From positions 62,001-126,000 of the forward strand of contig SZPC01000001.1 in NCBI GenBank assembly GCA_030263475.1: a stretch of DNA of 64,000 nucleotides, read 5' to 3'. The position numbers and the translations under genes were made by a program. This stretch comes from OLB4 sp002050165 (GTDB lineage Bacteria; Bacteroidota; Ignavibacteria; Tepidaquicellales; Tepidaquicellaceae). Within the stretch, counting starts at the first letter, position 1; each line of letters starts with the position of its first letter. Shown here piece by piece: positions 37,543 to 47,150 of this stretch. The notes under the pieces are model-generated. The model ran no database searches and was not told the origin of the DNA. It saw nothing but the letters and a program-made list of their open reading frames with translations.

Positions 37543-37573
37543 CAAAAATATCGGTGCAATATCCAAATGTCAA
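37543..37573 (-). promoter_or_regulatory. Candidate promoter of porU-porV
   Basis: On the minus strand TTG (37573-37571) is followed after exactly 20 bases by TATTTTTG (37550-37543), a full TAnnTTTG match. Transcription would start near 37535, giving a leader of about 150 bases before the porU ATG. The leader contains an AAGGAGAAG stretch at about 37530-37522 with no start codon behind it. Confidence 0.45.
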
Positions 37574-37586
37574 TACTAAACCAAAA

Positions 37587-38411
37587 TTATTTTTGCGGAG
37601 ATTTTCTTGTATGTTTGGTTGATGTAATTTTGTCTAAATGTTGTAATGCATTTTTAGCCGCCTGTTGTTCAGCCTGTTTTTTGGATTTCCCTTGACCTGT
37701 TCCTAACATTTGTCCGTTCAAATAAACATTAATTGTAAAAGTTTTGTTGTGTTCAGGCCCTTCTTCGTTTGTTACGTTATATTGAGGGATATAGTTTGTG
37801 TTTGCCTGAGCATATTCGAGGAGTTTGCTTTTATGGTTCTCGTCGTATTCATCTAACCACTTTATATCCAGCTTAACAAAAATCTCCTCTATGATAAATT
37901 CTTTTGCGGCCTGATAGCCGGAATCAAGAAATATTGCTCCGATTATAGCTTCGTAAGCATCGGCAAGTATAGAGTCGTAGCCTTCTTCAATAGATCTCAT
38001 TGCGGTGTAAGATGCGAGAATGAAATCCTGAAGTTTAATATTCTTCGCCCGCTCGGCAAGAAATCGTTTGTTAACAAGAATTGACCTGAATTTCGTAAGA
38101 TCGCCCTCCTCGTTTTGCGGGAAGTTGTGATAGAGGTATTCGGCTACAATCAGATCAAGAACGGCATCGCCAAGAAATTCTAGCCTTTCATTTGAAATTA
38201 ATCCTGCCGGTAGGAAATTCCTTTTTATTTTAACAAAGGAACGATGCATTAACGCTGTAATGAAATAGTCTTTGTTAATTATTTTATAATGAAGTGCAGA
38301 TTGGAGTTTGATAAAATTAATATTACCTTCGCTTCTTTCCGATACAATGGACTTTTTTCTCTTTCTGAAAAAAGGAAGTGGAATTTTGAATTTTTGCAGG
38401 AATTTAAACAT
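37587..38411 (-). CDS. rnc: Ribonuclease III
   Basis: A 274-residue RNase III. The catalytic signature ERLEFLGDAVLDLIVAEYLY and the second acidic site in DAYEAIIGAIFLDSGY are present, followed by a C-terminal double-stranded RNA-binding domain ending KKQAEQQAAKNALQHL. An N-terminal lysine/arginine-rich extension of about 35 residues precedes the core. It cleaves double-stranded RNA in rRNA processing. It sits 19 bases after fabF in an acpP-fabF-rnc order seen in many bacteria. Confidence 0.95.
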   Translation of the reverse strand: MFKFLQKFKIPLPFFRKRKKSIVSERSEGNINFIKLQSALHYKIINKDYFITALMHRSFVKIKRNFLPAGLISNERLEFLGDAVLDLIVAEYLYHNFPQNEEGDLTKFRSILVNKRFLAERAKNIKLQDFILASYTAMRSIEEGYDSILADAYEAIIGAIFLDSGYQAAKEFIIEEIFVKLDIKWLDEYDENHKSKLLEYAQANTNYIPQYNVTNEEGPEHNKTFTINVYLNGQMLGTGQGKSKKQAEQQAAKNALQHLDKITSTKHTRKSPQK

Positions 38412-38430
38412 TTAAAAATATTGTCAACCC

Positions 38431-39678
38431 TCAATCTTCGTATTGCTGAAAAATTATTGCAGTGTTGTGTCCACCGAATCCTGAATTATCAGAGATTATG
38501 GTTTTAACTTCAGTTTTGCGGGCAGTGTTAAAAACGTAATTAAGGTCACAATCGGGATCCGGTTCCTCGAAATTAATTGTTGGTGGAATTATATTGTCCC
38601 TGATTGAGAGAATTGAGGATATAGCCTCAATAGCACCGGCGGCACCAAGCAGATGACCTATCATTGACTTTATTGAATGAACATTAAGGTTGTAAGCGCG
38701 TTCACCGAAAACGGATTTTATTGCAGCTGTTTCATTTTTGTCGTTTGGTGGTGTTGAAGTACCGTGGGCATTAATTGCGTCAATATCCTCAGGTTTAAGT
38801 CCGGCATCATTAATTGCAATTTTAATAGCGTTGGCAACCCCTTCACCGTTCGGTGCAGGTTCGGTAATGTGGTGAGCATCTGCCGACATACCAATTCCGC
38901 TTATTTCAGCATAAATAGTCGCACCTCTTGATTTGGCGTGTTCCAATTCTTCTAAGATCAACGTGGCAGCGCCCTCACCCATAACGAATCCATCTCTGTT
39001 TTTATCGAATGGTCTGGATGCTTTTTCAGGTGCGTCGTTTCTTGTGGAGAGTGCTTTCATTGCATTGAAACCGCCAACACCCATAGGACAGATAACAGCT
39101 TCCGATCCACCGGTTACCATAACATCCGCATTACCGCGCTGTATTATCATTACAGAATCAATTATTGAATGAGCTGATGTCGTACAAGCGGAAATTGTAG
39201 CGTAGTTAGGACCTTTGAAACCGTATTGCATAGAAATTCTTCCGGCAGCAATATCTGCAATCAGCATCGGAATAAAGAACGGACTAATCCTGTCAGGTGA
39301 ACCTTCACGTTCAAACAGATTTCGCTGTTGCTTGTCGTATGTCCACATTCCGCCAATGCCGGAACCATAGACAACCCCGACTGAATTTTTATCCACACGT
39401 TCAAGATTTAACCCTGAATGGTTAATTGCCATTTGAGTTGCTGATATGGCATATTGAGTAAAAGGGTCGCACCTTTGTGACAGTTTCCTGTCCATATAAT
39501 TCAACGGATCATATCCGGTCAACTGAGCTGCAAATTTTGTATTGAAATTTGTGGTATCAAAATAAGTAATATTTTTGACACCACTTTTCCCTTCGGTTAG
39601 AGATTTCCAAAAATCCTCTAAATTAAGACCTACAGGTGAAATCACACCTAATCCTGTAACTACGACCCTTCTTTTCAT
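38431..39678 (-). CDS. fabF: Beta-ketoacyl-ACP synthase II
   Basis: A 415-residue condensing enzyme of fatty acid elongation. The Cys-His-His triad is visible: Cys165 in ISACTTSAHS, one His in NAHGTSTPPND, and the other in IKSMIGHLLGAAG. Length and N-terminus (KRRVVVTGLGVISPVG) are typical of FabF. It lies 20 bases downstream of acpP and upstream of rnc on the same strand. Confidence 0.96.
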   Translation of the reverse strand: MKRRVVVTGLGVISPVGLNLEDFWKSLTEGKSGVKNITYFDTTNFNTKFAAQLTGYDPLNYMDRKLSQRCDPFTQYAISATQMAINHSGLNLERVDKNSVGVVYGSGIGGMWTYDKQQRNLFEREGSPDRISPFFIPMLIADIAAGRISMQYGFKGPNYATISACTTSAHSIIDSVMIIQRGNADVMVTGGSEAVICPMGVGGFNAMKALSTRNDAPEKASRPFDKNRDGFVMGEGAATLILEELEHAKSRGATIYAEISGIGMSADAHHITEPAPNGEGVANAIKIAINDAGLKPEDIDAINAHGTSTPPNDKNETAAIKSVFGERAYNLNVHSIKSMIGHLLGAAGAIEAISSILSIRDNIIPPTINFEEPDPDCDLNYVFNTARKTEVKTIISDNSGFGGHNTAIIFQQYED

Positions 39679-39698
39679 TTAAGGATGGTTGTAAAAAT

Positions 39699-39944
39699 TT
39701 AGGAAGCTAATTTTTGTTCGATGTAATCAACTGCCTCTTTCACAGTCGTAATCTTCTGAGAATCTTCATCAGGAATTTTTATATCAAATTCTTCTTCAAA
39801 TTTCATGGCAAGTTCAACGGTATCAAGTGAGTCTGCACCAAGATCATTGATAAAATTAGCATTCTCAGTAACCTTTGATTCCTCTACTCCCAATTTATCA
39901 ACAATTGAGGATATGACTTTTGAGAGAATTTCACTTCTTTCCAT
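39699..39944 (-). CDS. acpP: Acyl carrier protein
   Basis: An 81-residue ACP with the phosphopantetheine attachment serine in LGADSLDTVELAM. It is acidic and of standard length. A good ribosome binding site, AAGGAGA, precedes the ATG. First gene of the acpP-fabF-rnc operon; it carries acyl chains in fatty acid synthesis. Confidence 0.97.
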   Translation of the reverse strand: MERSEILSKVISSIVDKLGVEESKVTENANFINDLGADSLDTVELAMKFEEEFDIKIPDEDSQKITTVKEAVDYIEQKLAS

Positions 39945-40053
39945 TTAATGTTCTCCTTAAATTATTTTGTTTTTAAGTTTAAATTTGAAATTAAAATTAA
40001 TCTGAAAAATAATAATATTATAGCTGACAATAAAGAGAATTTTTCTTTTAAAA

Positions 40054-40686
40054 TCAGGGAGTATCAATCACAGGTCTTCTAACAATAAAAAATTCTTTTA
40101 AAGGATATTTTCCATAAATAACGTTATTTATAATATTTTCACCGTTATCGGGCTGTCTCGTTCCTGCCCACCAGGCTTGAGCGTAATACCTGCCGTTTCG
40201 CTTAATTAAATAATCGAAAATTATCATGTGACCGTACCATACTAATAAGTCACCTTGTCTTATTTCATCCGGATTTTCAATCTTAACAACGGGGAAAATA
40301 TCGTTAAATCTCGATTCATCCATGAGGTCATTTGTCAATGTGTTTACATCCGGTGTTTTAAAGCCCGCAATATAAAGTGTATTCAATGCGAATATATTGC
40401 ATTTGCTTTGATTCCTCAATATTACTAACCGGTTATCAAGCCAATACAGATATGTAGAATCGTGTGTTTTGCTATACATTGGATTTTCCTGTTCTGACAT
40501 TGCAGCATCAATAATTAATTGGGTCAACTCCGGTGATGTAACCTCTGATTCATGTTGTAAAATCTCCTCCGTTTCAGTTTGCTTTGAGGAAGTACAGGAA
40601 TATAAAATCAACGACAGGAAAAAAACAATCGCAGTAAAATAAAAGGAATTACTTTTTGAAACTGTTTGTATCAGATTGATAATCAT
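40054..40686 (-). CDS. Lipoprotein with an NlpC/P60-like or CHAP-like cysteine-peptidase pattern
   Basis: A 210-residue lipoprotein: a hydrophobic signal is followed by the lipobox LILYSC with Cys31. Residue C96 in SKCNIFALNTLYIAGF and H153 in GDLLVWYGHMIIFDYL are spaced as the catalytic Cys and His of NlpC/P60 or CHAP peptidoglycan hydrolases, and the GDLLVW-x-HM pattern is typical. Its start lies inside the last 38 bases of the MCE gene, so it is translated as part of the Mla cluster. A role in opening peptidoglycan for the Mla bridge is an inference. The family call is by eye. Confidence 0.65.
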   Translation of the reverse strand: MIINLIQTVSKSNSFYFTAIVFFLSLILYSCTSSKQTETEEILQHESEVTSPELTQLIIDAAMSEQENPMYSKTHDSTYLYWLDNRLVILRNQSKCNIFALNTLYIAGFKTPDVNTLTNDLMDESRFNDIFPVVKIENPDEIRQGDLLVWYGHMIIFDYLIKRNGRYYAQAWWAGTRQPDNGENIINNVIYGKYPLKEFFIVRRPVIDTP

Positions 40687-41722
40687 TTAACCTCTCCTGA
40701 AGTTTTTTAATTTGATTCCGGAGTTCTTCAATTTGTTTTGAACTTTCAATGAGTTCTTTCTCTTTCTGAAGTAATCTTGATTCTCTGTAATTCATTTCAT
40801 TTTCCCATTCTTCTTTATCCCAATATCCCATATCCTCAAAATACCCTTTAAAGAGGAAGTTATGTTTTAGCGCTTCCATATTTTGATAAAACCCAAAGGC
40901 TCCACGCTCCAGGTTAGCTGTCGTTTGATTTGTATTCACAATTACCTCCTTAAGGTTGTTTGCAAAAACCGTATCTGTCAGAAGTGTTCCTACAAGGCTT
41001 TCGCTTGAGTTAATTTTTCTTGTTATATCCGCAATATTTGTCGTAATGATTCCAATTTCGTCGGACAATGTGTTAACCTGAAGAGTTACCTGATAAACCG
41101 ATTTTGATACCTGATCAATAATCTGATTGACGTTACCGGTAATTGAAGCGTAACTTCTCATTGTAGAATCAACGGTCCGGTAGAGGCTGTTATCATTAAC
41201 AAGCGCGCCGATCGTTCCTTCGCCCTTATCAATTTTTCCTGAAATGCTGGCAAGATCGCGGGCTATAATTTCTGCCTGTTTGGTTGATTCGTTCAGGTTA
41301 TTGATTATATCACCGATATCAACCGGTTTGCTTGAAGAAAGAAAATCGCCACTTGAAACTTCGGGCTCTTTCTCAGAGCCGGCGGAAATAACTACGATTT
41401 TATTCCCAACGAGCCCTTCTGAGTCAATTGAAACTTTCGAATCACGTTTGATAAATTTTCTTACTTCATCCCTTATCGTCATTGTAACTCTGACTTTGTT
41501 CGTTCCGATAATTTCAATAGAACTTACAGTTCCAACAACTATACCCGCGAACCTCACGGAATTTCCAACATTCAAGCCACTCACGGTTTCAAAGTCGGAG
41601 TTGATAATTATCGTATCGGTAAACAGGTTCTCTTGACTGCCAATGTAAAAAAGCGCATACATCAGTGCAGCAAACCCGATTAAAATGAAAATACCAAGTT
41701 TAATACTTTTCTTTTTATCCAT
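40649..41722 (-). CDS. mlaD: MCE-domain lipid-transport protein (MlaD-like)
   Basis: A 357-residue protein with one N-terminal membrane anchor (residues 8-26) and one MCE domain (about 38-115, with GLNVGNSVRFAGIVVGTV and DSEGLVGNKIVVIS). A long helical region follows, ending in a coiled coil (about 305-345). It is longer than E. coli MlaD (183 residues). As in other MCE systems, a hexamer could form a hydrophobic tunnel carrying phospholipids across the periplasm. It lies 6 bases after the ATPase gene. Confidence 0.9.
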   Translation of the reverse strand: MDKKKSIKLGIFILIGFAALMYALFYIGSQENLFTDTIIINSDFETVSGLNVGNSVRFAGIVVGTVSSIEIIGTNKVRVTMTIRDEVRKFIKRDSKVSIDSEGLVGNKIVVISAGSEKEPEVSSGDFLSSSKPVDIGDIINNLNESTKQAEIIARDLASISGKIDKGEGTIGALVNDNSLYRTVDSTMRSYASITGNVNQIIDQVSKSVYQVTLQVNTLSDEIGIITTNIADITRKINSSESLVGTLLTDTVFANNLKEVIVNTNQTTANLERGAFGFYQNMEALKHNFLFKGYFEDMGYWDKEEWENEMNYRESRLLQKEKELIESSKQIEELRNQIKKLQERLNDYQSDTNSFKK

Positions 41723-41728
41723 AATAAA

Positions 41729-42475
41729 TCATTTAAAATCGAAAAATCCTCTGACGAATTCATCGTCTGAAGACTCCATTTCGCTGAAAGTACCTTGTTT
41801 GAAAAAAATTCCATCTTTCAATACTACTACACGGTCAGCCACAAGTCTTGCACATGGGATATCGTGCGTAATAATTATTGAAGTTACTTTTCTTTCCTCT
41901 TTAAGTTTTATAATTAGTTCTGATATCTCTTTAGAAGTAAACGGATCCAGCCCCGTTGTCGGTTCATCATAAAGGATAATTTCTGGCTCGAGTATTAGAG
42001 TACGTGCCAGCGCTATTCGTTTCATCATCCCACCTGATACTTCAGACGGCATTTTATCAATTGCAGATTCGAGCCCGACGCTTCGTAGTGCTGATATTAC
42101 TTTGTCCGTTAGCAATTCCCCCTGGTAATCTTCCTGTCTTATTAAAGGGAATTCGAGATTTTCTCTGATTGACATTGAATCGTACAAAGCACCACCCTGA
42201 AACAAGTAACCGATTTTTTTCCTGAATATAGGTCGCTGCTCTTTCGTCAGGTTGTGACTATCCATCCCAAAAGCAATTATTTTGCCCGAATCTGGAGTTA
42301 GCAATCCGATAATACATTTTAGAATAACAGATTTTCCTGTCCCCGACCTTCCAAGTATTACAATCGTTTCGGCTTTTTTTGCTTCGAGGTTAACACCTTT
42401 CAGAATTTTAAGGCTCCCGAAAGCTTTAGTAACATTTTCAATTTTTAATGCAATGTCAGTACCATTCATATTCAT
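41729..42475 (-). CDS. mlaF: ABC transporter ATPase of the Mla type
   Basis: A 248-residue ATPase with Walker A GRSGTGKS, the Q loop in LFQGGALYDSMSI, signature SGGMMKR and Walker B ILYDEPTTGLDP. The SGGM signature and YDSMSIREN stretch are typical of MlaF/TtgA-type importers of lipids. It drives the MlaE permease. Start and stop overlap or abut the neighbours (ATGA overlap with mlaE). Confidence 0.94.
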   Translation of the reverse strand: MNMNGTDIALKIENVTKAFGSLKILKGVNLEAKKAETIVILGRSGTGKSVILKCIIGLLTPDSGKIIAFGMDSHNLTKEQRPIFRKKIGYLFQGGALYDSMSIRENLEFPLIRQEDYQGELLTDKVISALRSVGLESAIDKMPSEVSGGMMKRIALARTLILEPEIILYDEPTTGLDPFTSKEISELIIKLKEERKVTSIIITHDIPCARLVADRVVVLKDGIFFKQGTFSEMESSDDEFVRGFFDFK

Positions 42476-43293
42476 AAAAGCGAAGTTATTTGAACTGCTA
42501 ACATATCAATAATAATCACCATCAGCGATGAAATCACGACAGCAGTATTCGCTGCGATTCCAACACTCTCTGTACCCCGCGCTGCATTCCAGCCTTCGTT
42601 GCAACCAACGAGTCCGATTGCAAACCCGAAGAAATATGTTTTAATTGTTGCCGGGATTACATCCATAAATCCAAGTCCCGAAAATGCGCTCATAAAGTAG
42701 AGGTTCAGATTCATCGGAGATGAAATATTTACTGCAATGAATCCGCCCAATAACGCAATGAGGTCAGCGTAAATGACAAGCAATGGCAAGGTGAAAGTTG
42801 ATGCAATGATCCTTGTAACAACGAGATATCTGAATGGTCTCGTTCCGGAAACTTCCATAGCGTCAATTTGTTCAGTAACTCTCATTGAACCAAGTTCAGC
42901 CCCAATACCAGAACCTATTTTTCCTGCAAATATTAGTGACGATATTACCGGTCCGATTTCACGCAAAACTGCAACGGCTACCATTGAGGGTACTAACGAT
43001 GCAGCGCCGAATTTATTTAATGTCGGTATTGACTGAAGAGTCAATGTAAACCCTATGATGAATCCTGTAATTCCGATTAACGGAAGTGATTTATATCCGA
43101 TTGAAAACGACTGTTTATAAGCTTCCCTGAAATCGAACGGAGGAAGGAAAACTTCAGTAAAAAATCTTTTTGCAAAAAGAAATATTTTACCTGTCTTCTC
43201 TAAAAATTCTTCAACTGATACGGGTAAACTTAAATTGAAAGCTGAATTCAGTTTAACTATTACATTCAAATTTGTATTTGAAATTTTACTCAA
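42472..43293 (-). CDS. mlaE: MlaE-family permease
   Basis: A 273-residue membrane protein of the MlaE/YrbE family with five to six helices. It has the conserved stretch EIGPVISSLIFAGKIGSGIGAELGSMRVTEQIDAMEV (positions about 43005-42875), whose key motif is the GxxxGAELGxMxVxEQIDA core, and the C-terminal TESVGIAANTAVV. It is the inner-membrane subunit of the lipid transporter. It overlaps both neighbouring genes by four bases. Confidence 0.94.
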   Translation of the reverse strand: MSKISNTNLNVIVKLNSAFNLSLPVSVEEFLEKTGKIFLFAKRFFTEVFLPPFDFREAYKQSFSIGYKSLPLIGITGFIIGFTLTLQSIPTLNKFGAASLVPSMVAVAVLREIGPVISSLIFAGKIGSGIGAELGSMRVTEQIDAMEVSGTRPFRYLVVTRIIASTFTLPLLVIYADLIALLGGFIAVNISSPMNLNLYFMSAFSGLGFMDVIPATIKTYFFGFAIGLVGCNEGWNAARGTESVGIAANTAVVISSLMVIIIDMLAVQITSLL

Positions 43294-43952
43294 TTCTTTC
43301 TCCGAATTTTTAAATCTATAAACGGATTTGCAATTCCAATAATAATTCCAAACGATAAATCAGTAATGTCTGATTTCTTTTTTTGCATCATAAATGTATG
43401 CCTGAGCTTTATGTGCGGATAGAAAAGGAATTTATCGTTTCTGATCGAATAGCCGTAAGCTACTTCAGGACCTGCACCGTGCCTGTCGAAATCTGTAAAC
43501 CAACTTCCACCTACAGTAAAAACGCTCGTTCCCTGCAACATGTTTGAAGGTTCGATGTCTTTGAGCAGATAATCGTAATGCATTGAAAATCTTAGCTGGC
43601 TTTTTTGGTTTTCTTTAAAGATGAACGAATATTCAAGACCTAACCTGTATTCGCCGAAGTAACCAAAGCCAAGAGAAAACTCTTTCGTAATACCTGCCCT
43701 TAGTTTATCGTCTTCATATTGAATTGTCGGATTTAATAAATATAAAAATGACCAGACACCTATTGCAATTGGTATGACGGAATTTTCATCTTTCGTAATT
43801 GAATTGCGCTTCCGGTAAAATTCCGGTTTGATATTAGTGCTGTTGAAAAACTCCGATGATTGAACTGTCGAATAATTGGAATCTGCTGCTTTCAGATTTA
43901 AGTTCAGAAGCAGCAAAATTGATAAGAATAAAAATATAATTTTTGAAATCAT
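43290..43952 (-). CDS. Putative outer-membrane barrel encoded with the Mla genes
   Basis: A 220-residue protein with a signal peptide (cleavage near LKA-AD) and a mature part of alternating strands with aromatic girdles: GFGYFGEYRLGLEYSF, QLRFSMHYDY, HIKLRHTFMM. It has no recognised family and is not MlaA-like, since no MlaA lipoprotein features are present. It lies between purL (8 bases) and mlaE (4-base overlap), so it is translated with the Mla genes. It may be their outer-membrane partner, which is an inference from position only. Confidence 0.7.
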   Translation of the reverse strand: MISKIIFLFLSILLLLNLNLKAADSNYSTVQSSEFFNSTNIKPEFYRKRNSITKDENSVIPIAIGVWSFLYLLNPTIQYEDDKLRAGITKEFSLGFGYFGEYRLGLEYSFIFKENQKSQLRFSMHYDYLLKDIEPSNMLQGTSVFTVGGSWFTDFDRHGAGPEVAYGYSIRNDKFLFYPHIKLRHTFMMQKKKSDITDLSFGIIIGIANPFIDLKIRRKN

Positions 43953-43960
43953 TCTTGAAA

Positions 43961-46174
43961 CTAATCCATTATTATTCCGATAGAAGTGAAATAGCTTTTT
44001 GCTAAATCAGCAATACTGCTAGAAATAAACTCATTTATGATTAGCCTATCCCCACCGGTCTGTCCGATACAAACTGCGTCGAGATTATTTTCTTTGCAGA
44101 GTGCAATAACTTTTTCAGCGTTTGAAGTGCTTGCAATTACTCTGCTTTGAGTTTCACCAAATAATTCGAAATCATCCCTATGGACGAAATTCATTTCAAT
44201 CTTACATCCTGTTTTATTTTCTCCGGTGATACAACATTCAGCAAGTGCAACAGCAATACCTCCATCAGAAATATCATGACACGAATTCAGGAGTGATTCC
44301 GACATTAACCTGAGCAATGTATTGTGGAGGTTTAACTCAAAATCAAGATCGATCAACGGTGGTTTTCCGGTAATTTTATCATGGATAGTTTTCAGATATT
44401 GTGACCCGCCGACTTCATTTGAATTTTGTTTGCCGATTAATATTACGTAATCTCCGCTTTGTTTAAAATCTGATGTTACTATTTTGGAAACATCGTCGAT
44501 CAAACCAATTACACCAATTACCGGTGTAGGTATAATTGCAAAGTTTTGAGATTCATTATAGAAACTGACGTTTCCGCCGGTAACGGGAGTGTTAAACTTT
44601 CTGCAGGCATCTCCGATTCCCCTTACCGCTTCGGAAAATTGATAGTAAACTTCAGGATCGTACGGATTGCCGAAATTAAGACAGTTTGTGATGCCGAGCG
44701 GAGAAGCGCCTGTACACACGACATTCCTGCATGATTCAGCTACAGATATCATTGCACCAACGTATGGATTTAGGTAAACGTATCTTGAATTGCAGTCAAC
44801 TTTCATGGCAACTCCTTTCTTTGAACCTTTAATCCGGATTACAGAAGCATCGCCTCCGGACAATACAATGGAGTTTGTCATTACCTGAGAGTCGTATTGA
44901 CTGTAAACCCATTTTTTATTGGCGATGTCAGGATCGGATAACAGTTTTGAAAGCACATTATTAAAATTATCCGGCATTAACAAAGCCTCTGCATCGAAAG
45001 TGGTAGTTTCAGCGATGTAATCGGGAACTTTGGATTCCCTTTGATAAACAGGTGCATCGCCACCAAGCACAAGACTTCGTGCAGGTACGTCCGCTTCAAG
45101 TTTACCTTTATAAAATATTTTAATATTCTTGTCTCTTGTAACTTCTCCAATTAATGCGCAGTTCAAATCCCATTTTTCAAATATTTCCCTTGCTTTATCC
45201 TCTTGACCTTTCTTAATAACAACAAGCATTCTTTCCTGTGATTCGGAGAGCATAATCTCGTAAGCTGTCATGTTGCTATCGCGAAGCGGAACTTCATCGA
45301 GATTTATTTTCATCCCAACATCACCTTTGGCGCTCATTTCTGAAGTTGAGCAAGTAATTCCCGCAGCGCCCATATCCTGAATCCCGACAACAATTTCGGA
45401 ATTAATAAGTTCGAGTGTCGCTTCCAGGAGAAGTTTTTCCGTGAAAGGATCGCCTACCTGTACGCTCGGTCGTTTCGATTCCGATGAATCAGAAATTTCT
45501 TCTGAAGCAAAAGTCGCACCGTGGATACCGTCCTTCCCGGTTGCAGAACCAACGATGAAGACAGGATTCCCGATACCGGATGCCTTTGCCGTCGCAGTTT
45601 TGTCGTGCCTTACAAGCCCTACTGCCATTGCATTAACCAACGGATTATCGTTATAACTTTCTTCAAAGTATATTTCACCGCTTATGGTCGGAACACCAAA
45701 GCAATTTCCGTAGTCACCGATACCTTTAACAACATTGCGGAAGAGAAATTTATTTCTCTCATTATTCAATTTTCCGAACCGCAATGAATTCAGTGCTGCT
45801 ACAGGTCTTGCCCCCATTGTAAATATATCCCTTAAGATACCTCCGACACCGGTTGCAGCGCCCTGATAGGGCTCAACAGCTGATGGGTGATTATGTGATT
45901 CAATTTTAAATGCTACTGCCAAACCCTCACCTATATCAATTAAACCTGCATTTTCTTCGCCCGCATTTACTAATAATTTCCCACCGGAGCGGGGGAGTGT
46001 CTTAATTTTGAGAATTGAATTTTTATACGAACAATGTTCGCTCCACATGACAGAATAAATGCCAAGTTCAGTATAGGTTGGTGTTCTGCCAAGGATGGAT
46101 AAAATTTTTTCATACTCTTCTTCAAGAAGTCCTAACTCGAATGCAAGAGATTTATTAACTACCGGATAAGTCAT
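43961..46174 (-). CDS. purL: Phosphoribosylformylglycinamidine synthase II
   Basis: A 737-residue small-type PurL, which works with separate PurQ and PurS proteins in purine synthesis (step 4, ATP-dependent). Typical stretches are SEHCSYKNS, KIESHNHPSAVEPYQGAATGVGGILRDIF, whose core is ESHNHPS and GAATGxGG, and QDMGAAGITCSTSEM. Length is normal for the small form. No other pur genes are in the window. The ATG at 46174 gives the expected N-terminus. 231 bases separate it from the gene upstream. Confidence 0.96.
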   Translation of the reverse strand: MTYPVVNKSLAFELGLLEEEYEKILSILGRTPTYTELGIYSVMWSEHCSYKNSILKIKTLPRSGGKLLVNAGEENAGLIDIGEGLAVAFKIESHNHPSAVEPYQGAATGVGGILRDIFTMGARPVAALNSLRFGKLNNERNKFLFRNVVKGIGDYGNCFGVPTISGEIYFEESYNDNPLVNAMAVGLVRHDKTATAKASGIGNPVFIVGSATGKDGIHGATFASEEISDSSESKRPSVQVGDPFTEKLLLEATLELINSEIVVGIQDMGAAGITCSTSEMSAKGDVGMKINLDEVPLRDSNMTAYEIMLSESQERMLVVIKKGQEDKAREIFEKWDLNCALIGEVTRDKNIKIFYKGKLEADVPARSLVLGGDAPVYQRESKVPDYIAETTTFDAEALLMPDNFNNVLSKLLSDPDIANKKWVYSQYDSQVMTNSIVLSGGDASVIRIKGSKKGVAMKVDCNSRYVYLNPYVGAMISVAESCRNVVCTGASPLGITNCLNFGNPYDPEVYYQFSEAVRGIGDACRKFNTPVTGGNVSFYNESQNFAIIPTPVIGVIGLIDDVSKIVTSDFKQSGDYVILIGKQNSNEVGGSQYLKTIHDKITGKPPLIDLDFELNLHNTLLRLMSESLLNSCHDISDGGIAVALAECCITGENKTGCKIEMNFVHRDDFELFGETQSRVIASTSNAEKVIALCKENNLDAVCIGQTGGDRLIINEFISSSIADLAKSYFTSIGIIMD

Positions 46175-46405
46175 TATATGAGATATTTGAAATATTAAAC
46201 TTTAATGAATTTTTCAAATCTTTTATTCCCTCTGCAATTTTTTGCAGGATAAACAATTTCAGTTAACATGCTTTTGATAACCTTTACGATAAAAAATCAA
46301 TTGCGCTTTTGATTATACCTGAACAGTTTCTTAGTAAATATTCTAGTAATTTTCCGGTTGTTCATGATTGCAGTATATAAACGAGTTAGGTGTGCGTAAA
46401 AAACA

Positions 46406-47149
46406 TTAAACAGTCTGTGAAAATCTATCAAAATACAGCGAAGTTCCCGCAACAACAAGCATCGGTCTCAAAACAATATTAATTCCGGGCAAGAAAGTGA
46501 TTAAAAATGCTGTTGCACCGAAACCTAATGATAGCGGTTTATTTGACAAGACCAACTTGATTTTTTGCTTCAATCCCGTATTTCGTCTGGCTAAAGGATA
46601 ATCAATGAAATCGAGGGTATTGTACAACATTGAAAAAATTGTTGCAGCACCCGCGAAAATGAATCCTACAAATGGTAACAATCCTAAGAGGAATAACGGT
46701 ACGGTGATTGAAAACAAGAGCGATAGTTTTAATACTTCGGATTTTATACTTGAAAACACGTCGGATAAAAAACCTTTAGAGGAAGAAATCAAACTACCTG
46801 ATTTAATCTTTTCTACCCGCTGCGAGATAGCTTCATTAAACGGAGCGCAGAGTAATCCACCGGCAATTACGAACAATAAATAACAAACAAATAAGACCAC
46901 AAAAAACGTAGCAATGAACAAGAGGTAATTGATAATGAAATGAAAAGCGCCACCACTACCGAAAACACTTTCCGATAATAACAGAATATGATCGTGCAGG
47001 TACACTACAGCCAGATAGAAAATAGTCCCGTAAATCAGAAAATTCAAAATTAACGGGACTACTGATAGCAACAAAATTTTTGGATTTTTGAAAAATAATT
47101 TCATCGTCTTGAACGGGTAGCTCAATCCGTATAAAAATTCATTTATCAA
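46406..47149 (-). CDS. EI24-domain (CysZ-like) membrane protein
   Basis: A 247-residue membrane protein with about four hydrophobic segments. It starts GLSYPFKTMKLFFKNPKIL and contains GGLLCAPFNEAISQRVE, the pattern of the EI24/CysZ family. CysZ of E. coli is a sulfate transporter, but most family members have no assigned role. It lies one base after metK, a sulfur-metabolism gene. That is consistent with, but does not prove, a sulfate-related role. Confidence 0.8.
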   Translation of the reverse strand: MINEFLYGLSYPFKTMKLFFKNPKILLLSVVPLILNFLIYGTIFYLAVVYLHDHILLLSESVFGSGGAFHFIINYLLFIATFFVVLFVCYLLFVIAGGLLCAPFNEAISQRVEKIKSGSLISSSKGFLSDVFSSIKSEVLKLSLLFSITVPLFLLGLLPFVGFIFAGAATIFSMLYNTLDFIDYPLARRNTGLKQKIKLVLSNKPLSLGFGATAFLITFLPGINIVLRPMLVVAGTSLYFDRFSQTV

Positions 47150-47150
47150 G

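Noticed and set aside
46232..46247. CTGCAA/TTGCAG inverted repeat between purL and the EI24 gene
   Set aside because: Short AT-rich stem without a T run; not convincing as terminator or operator.
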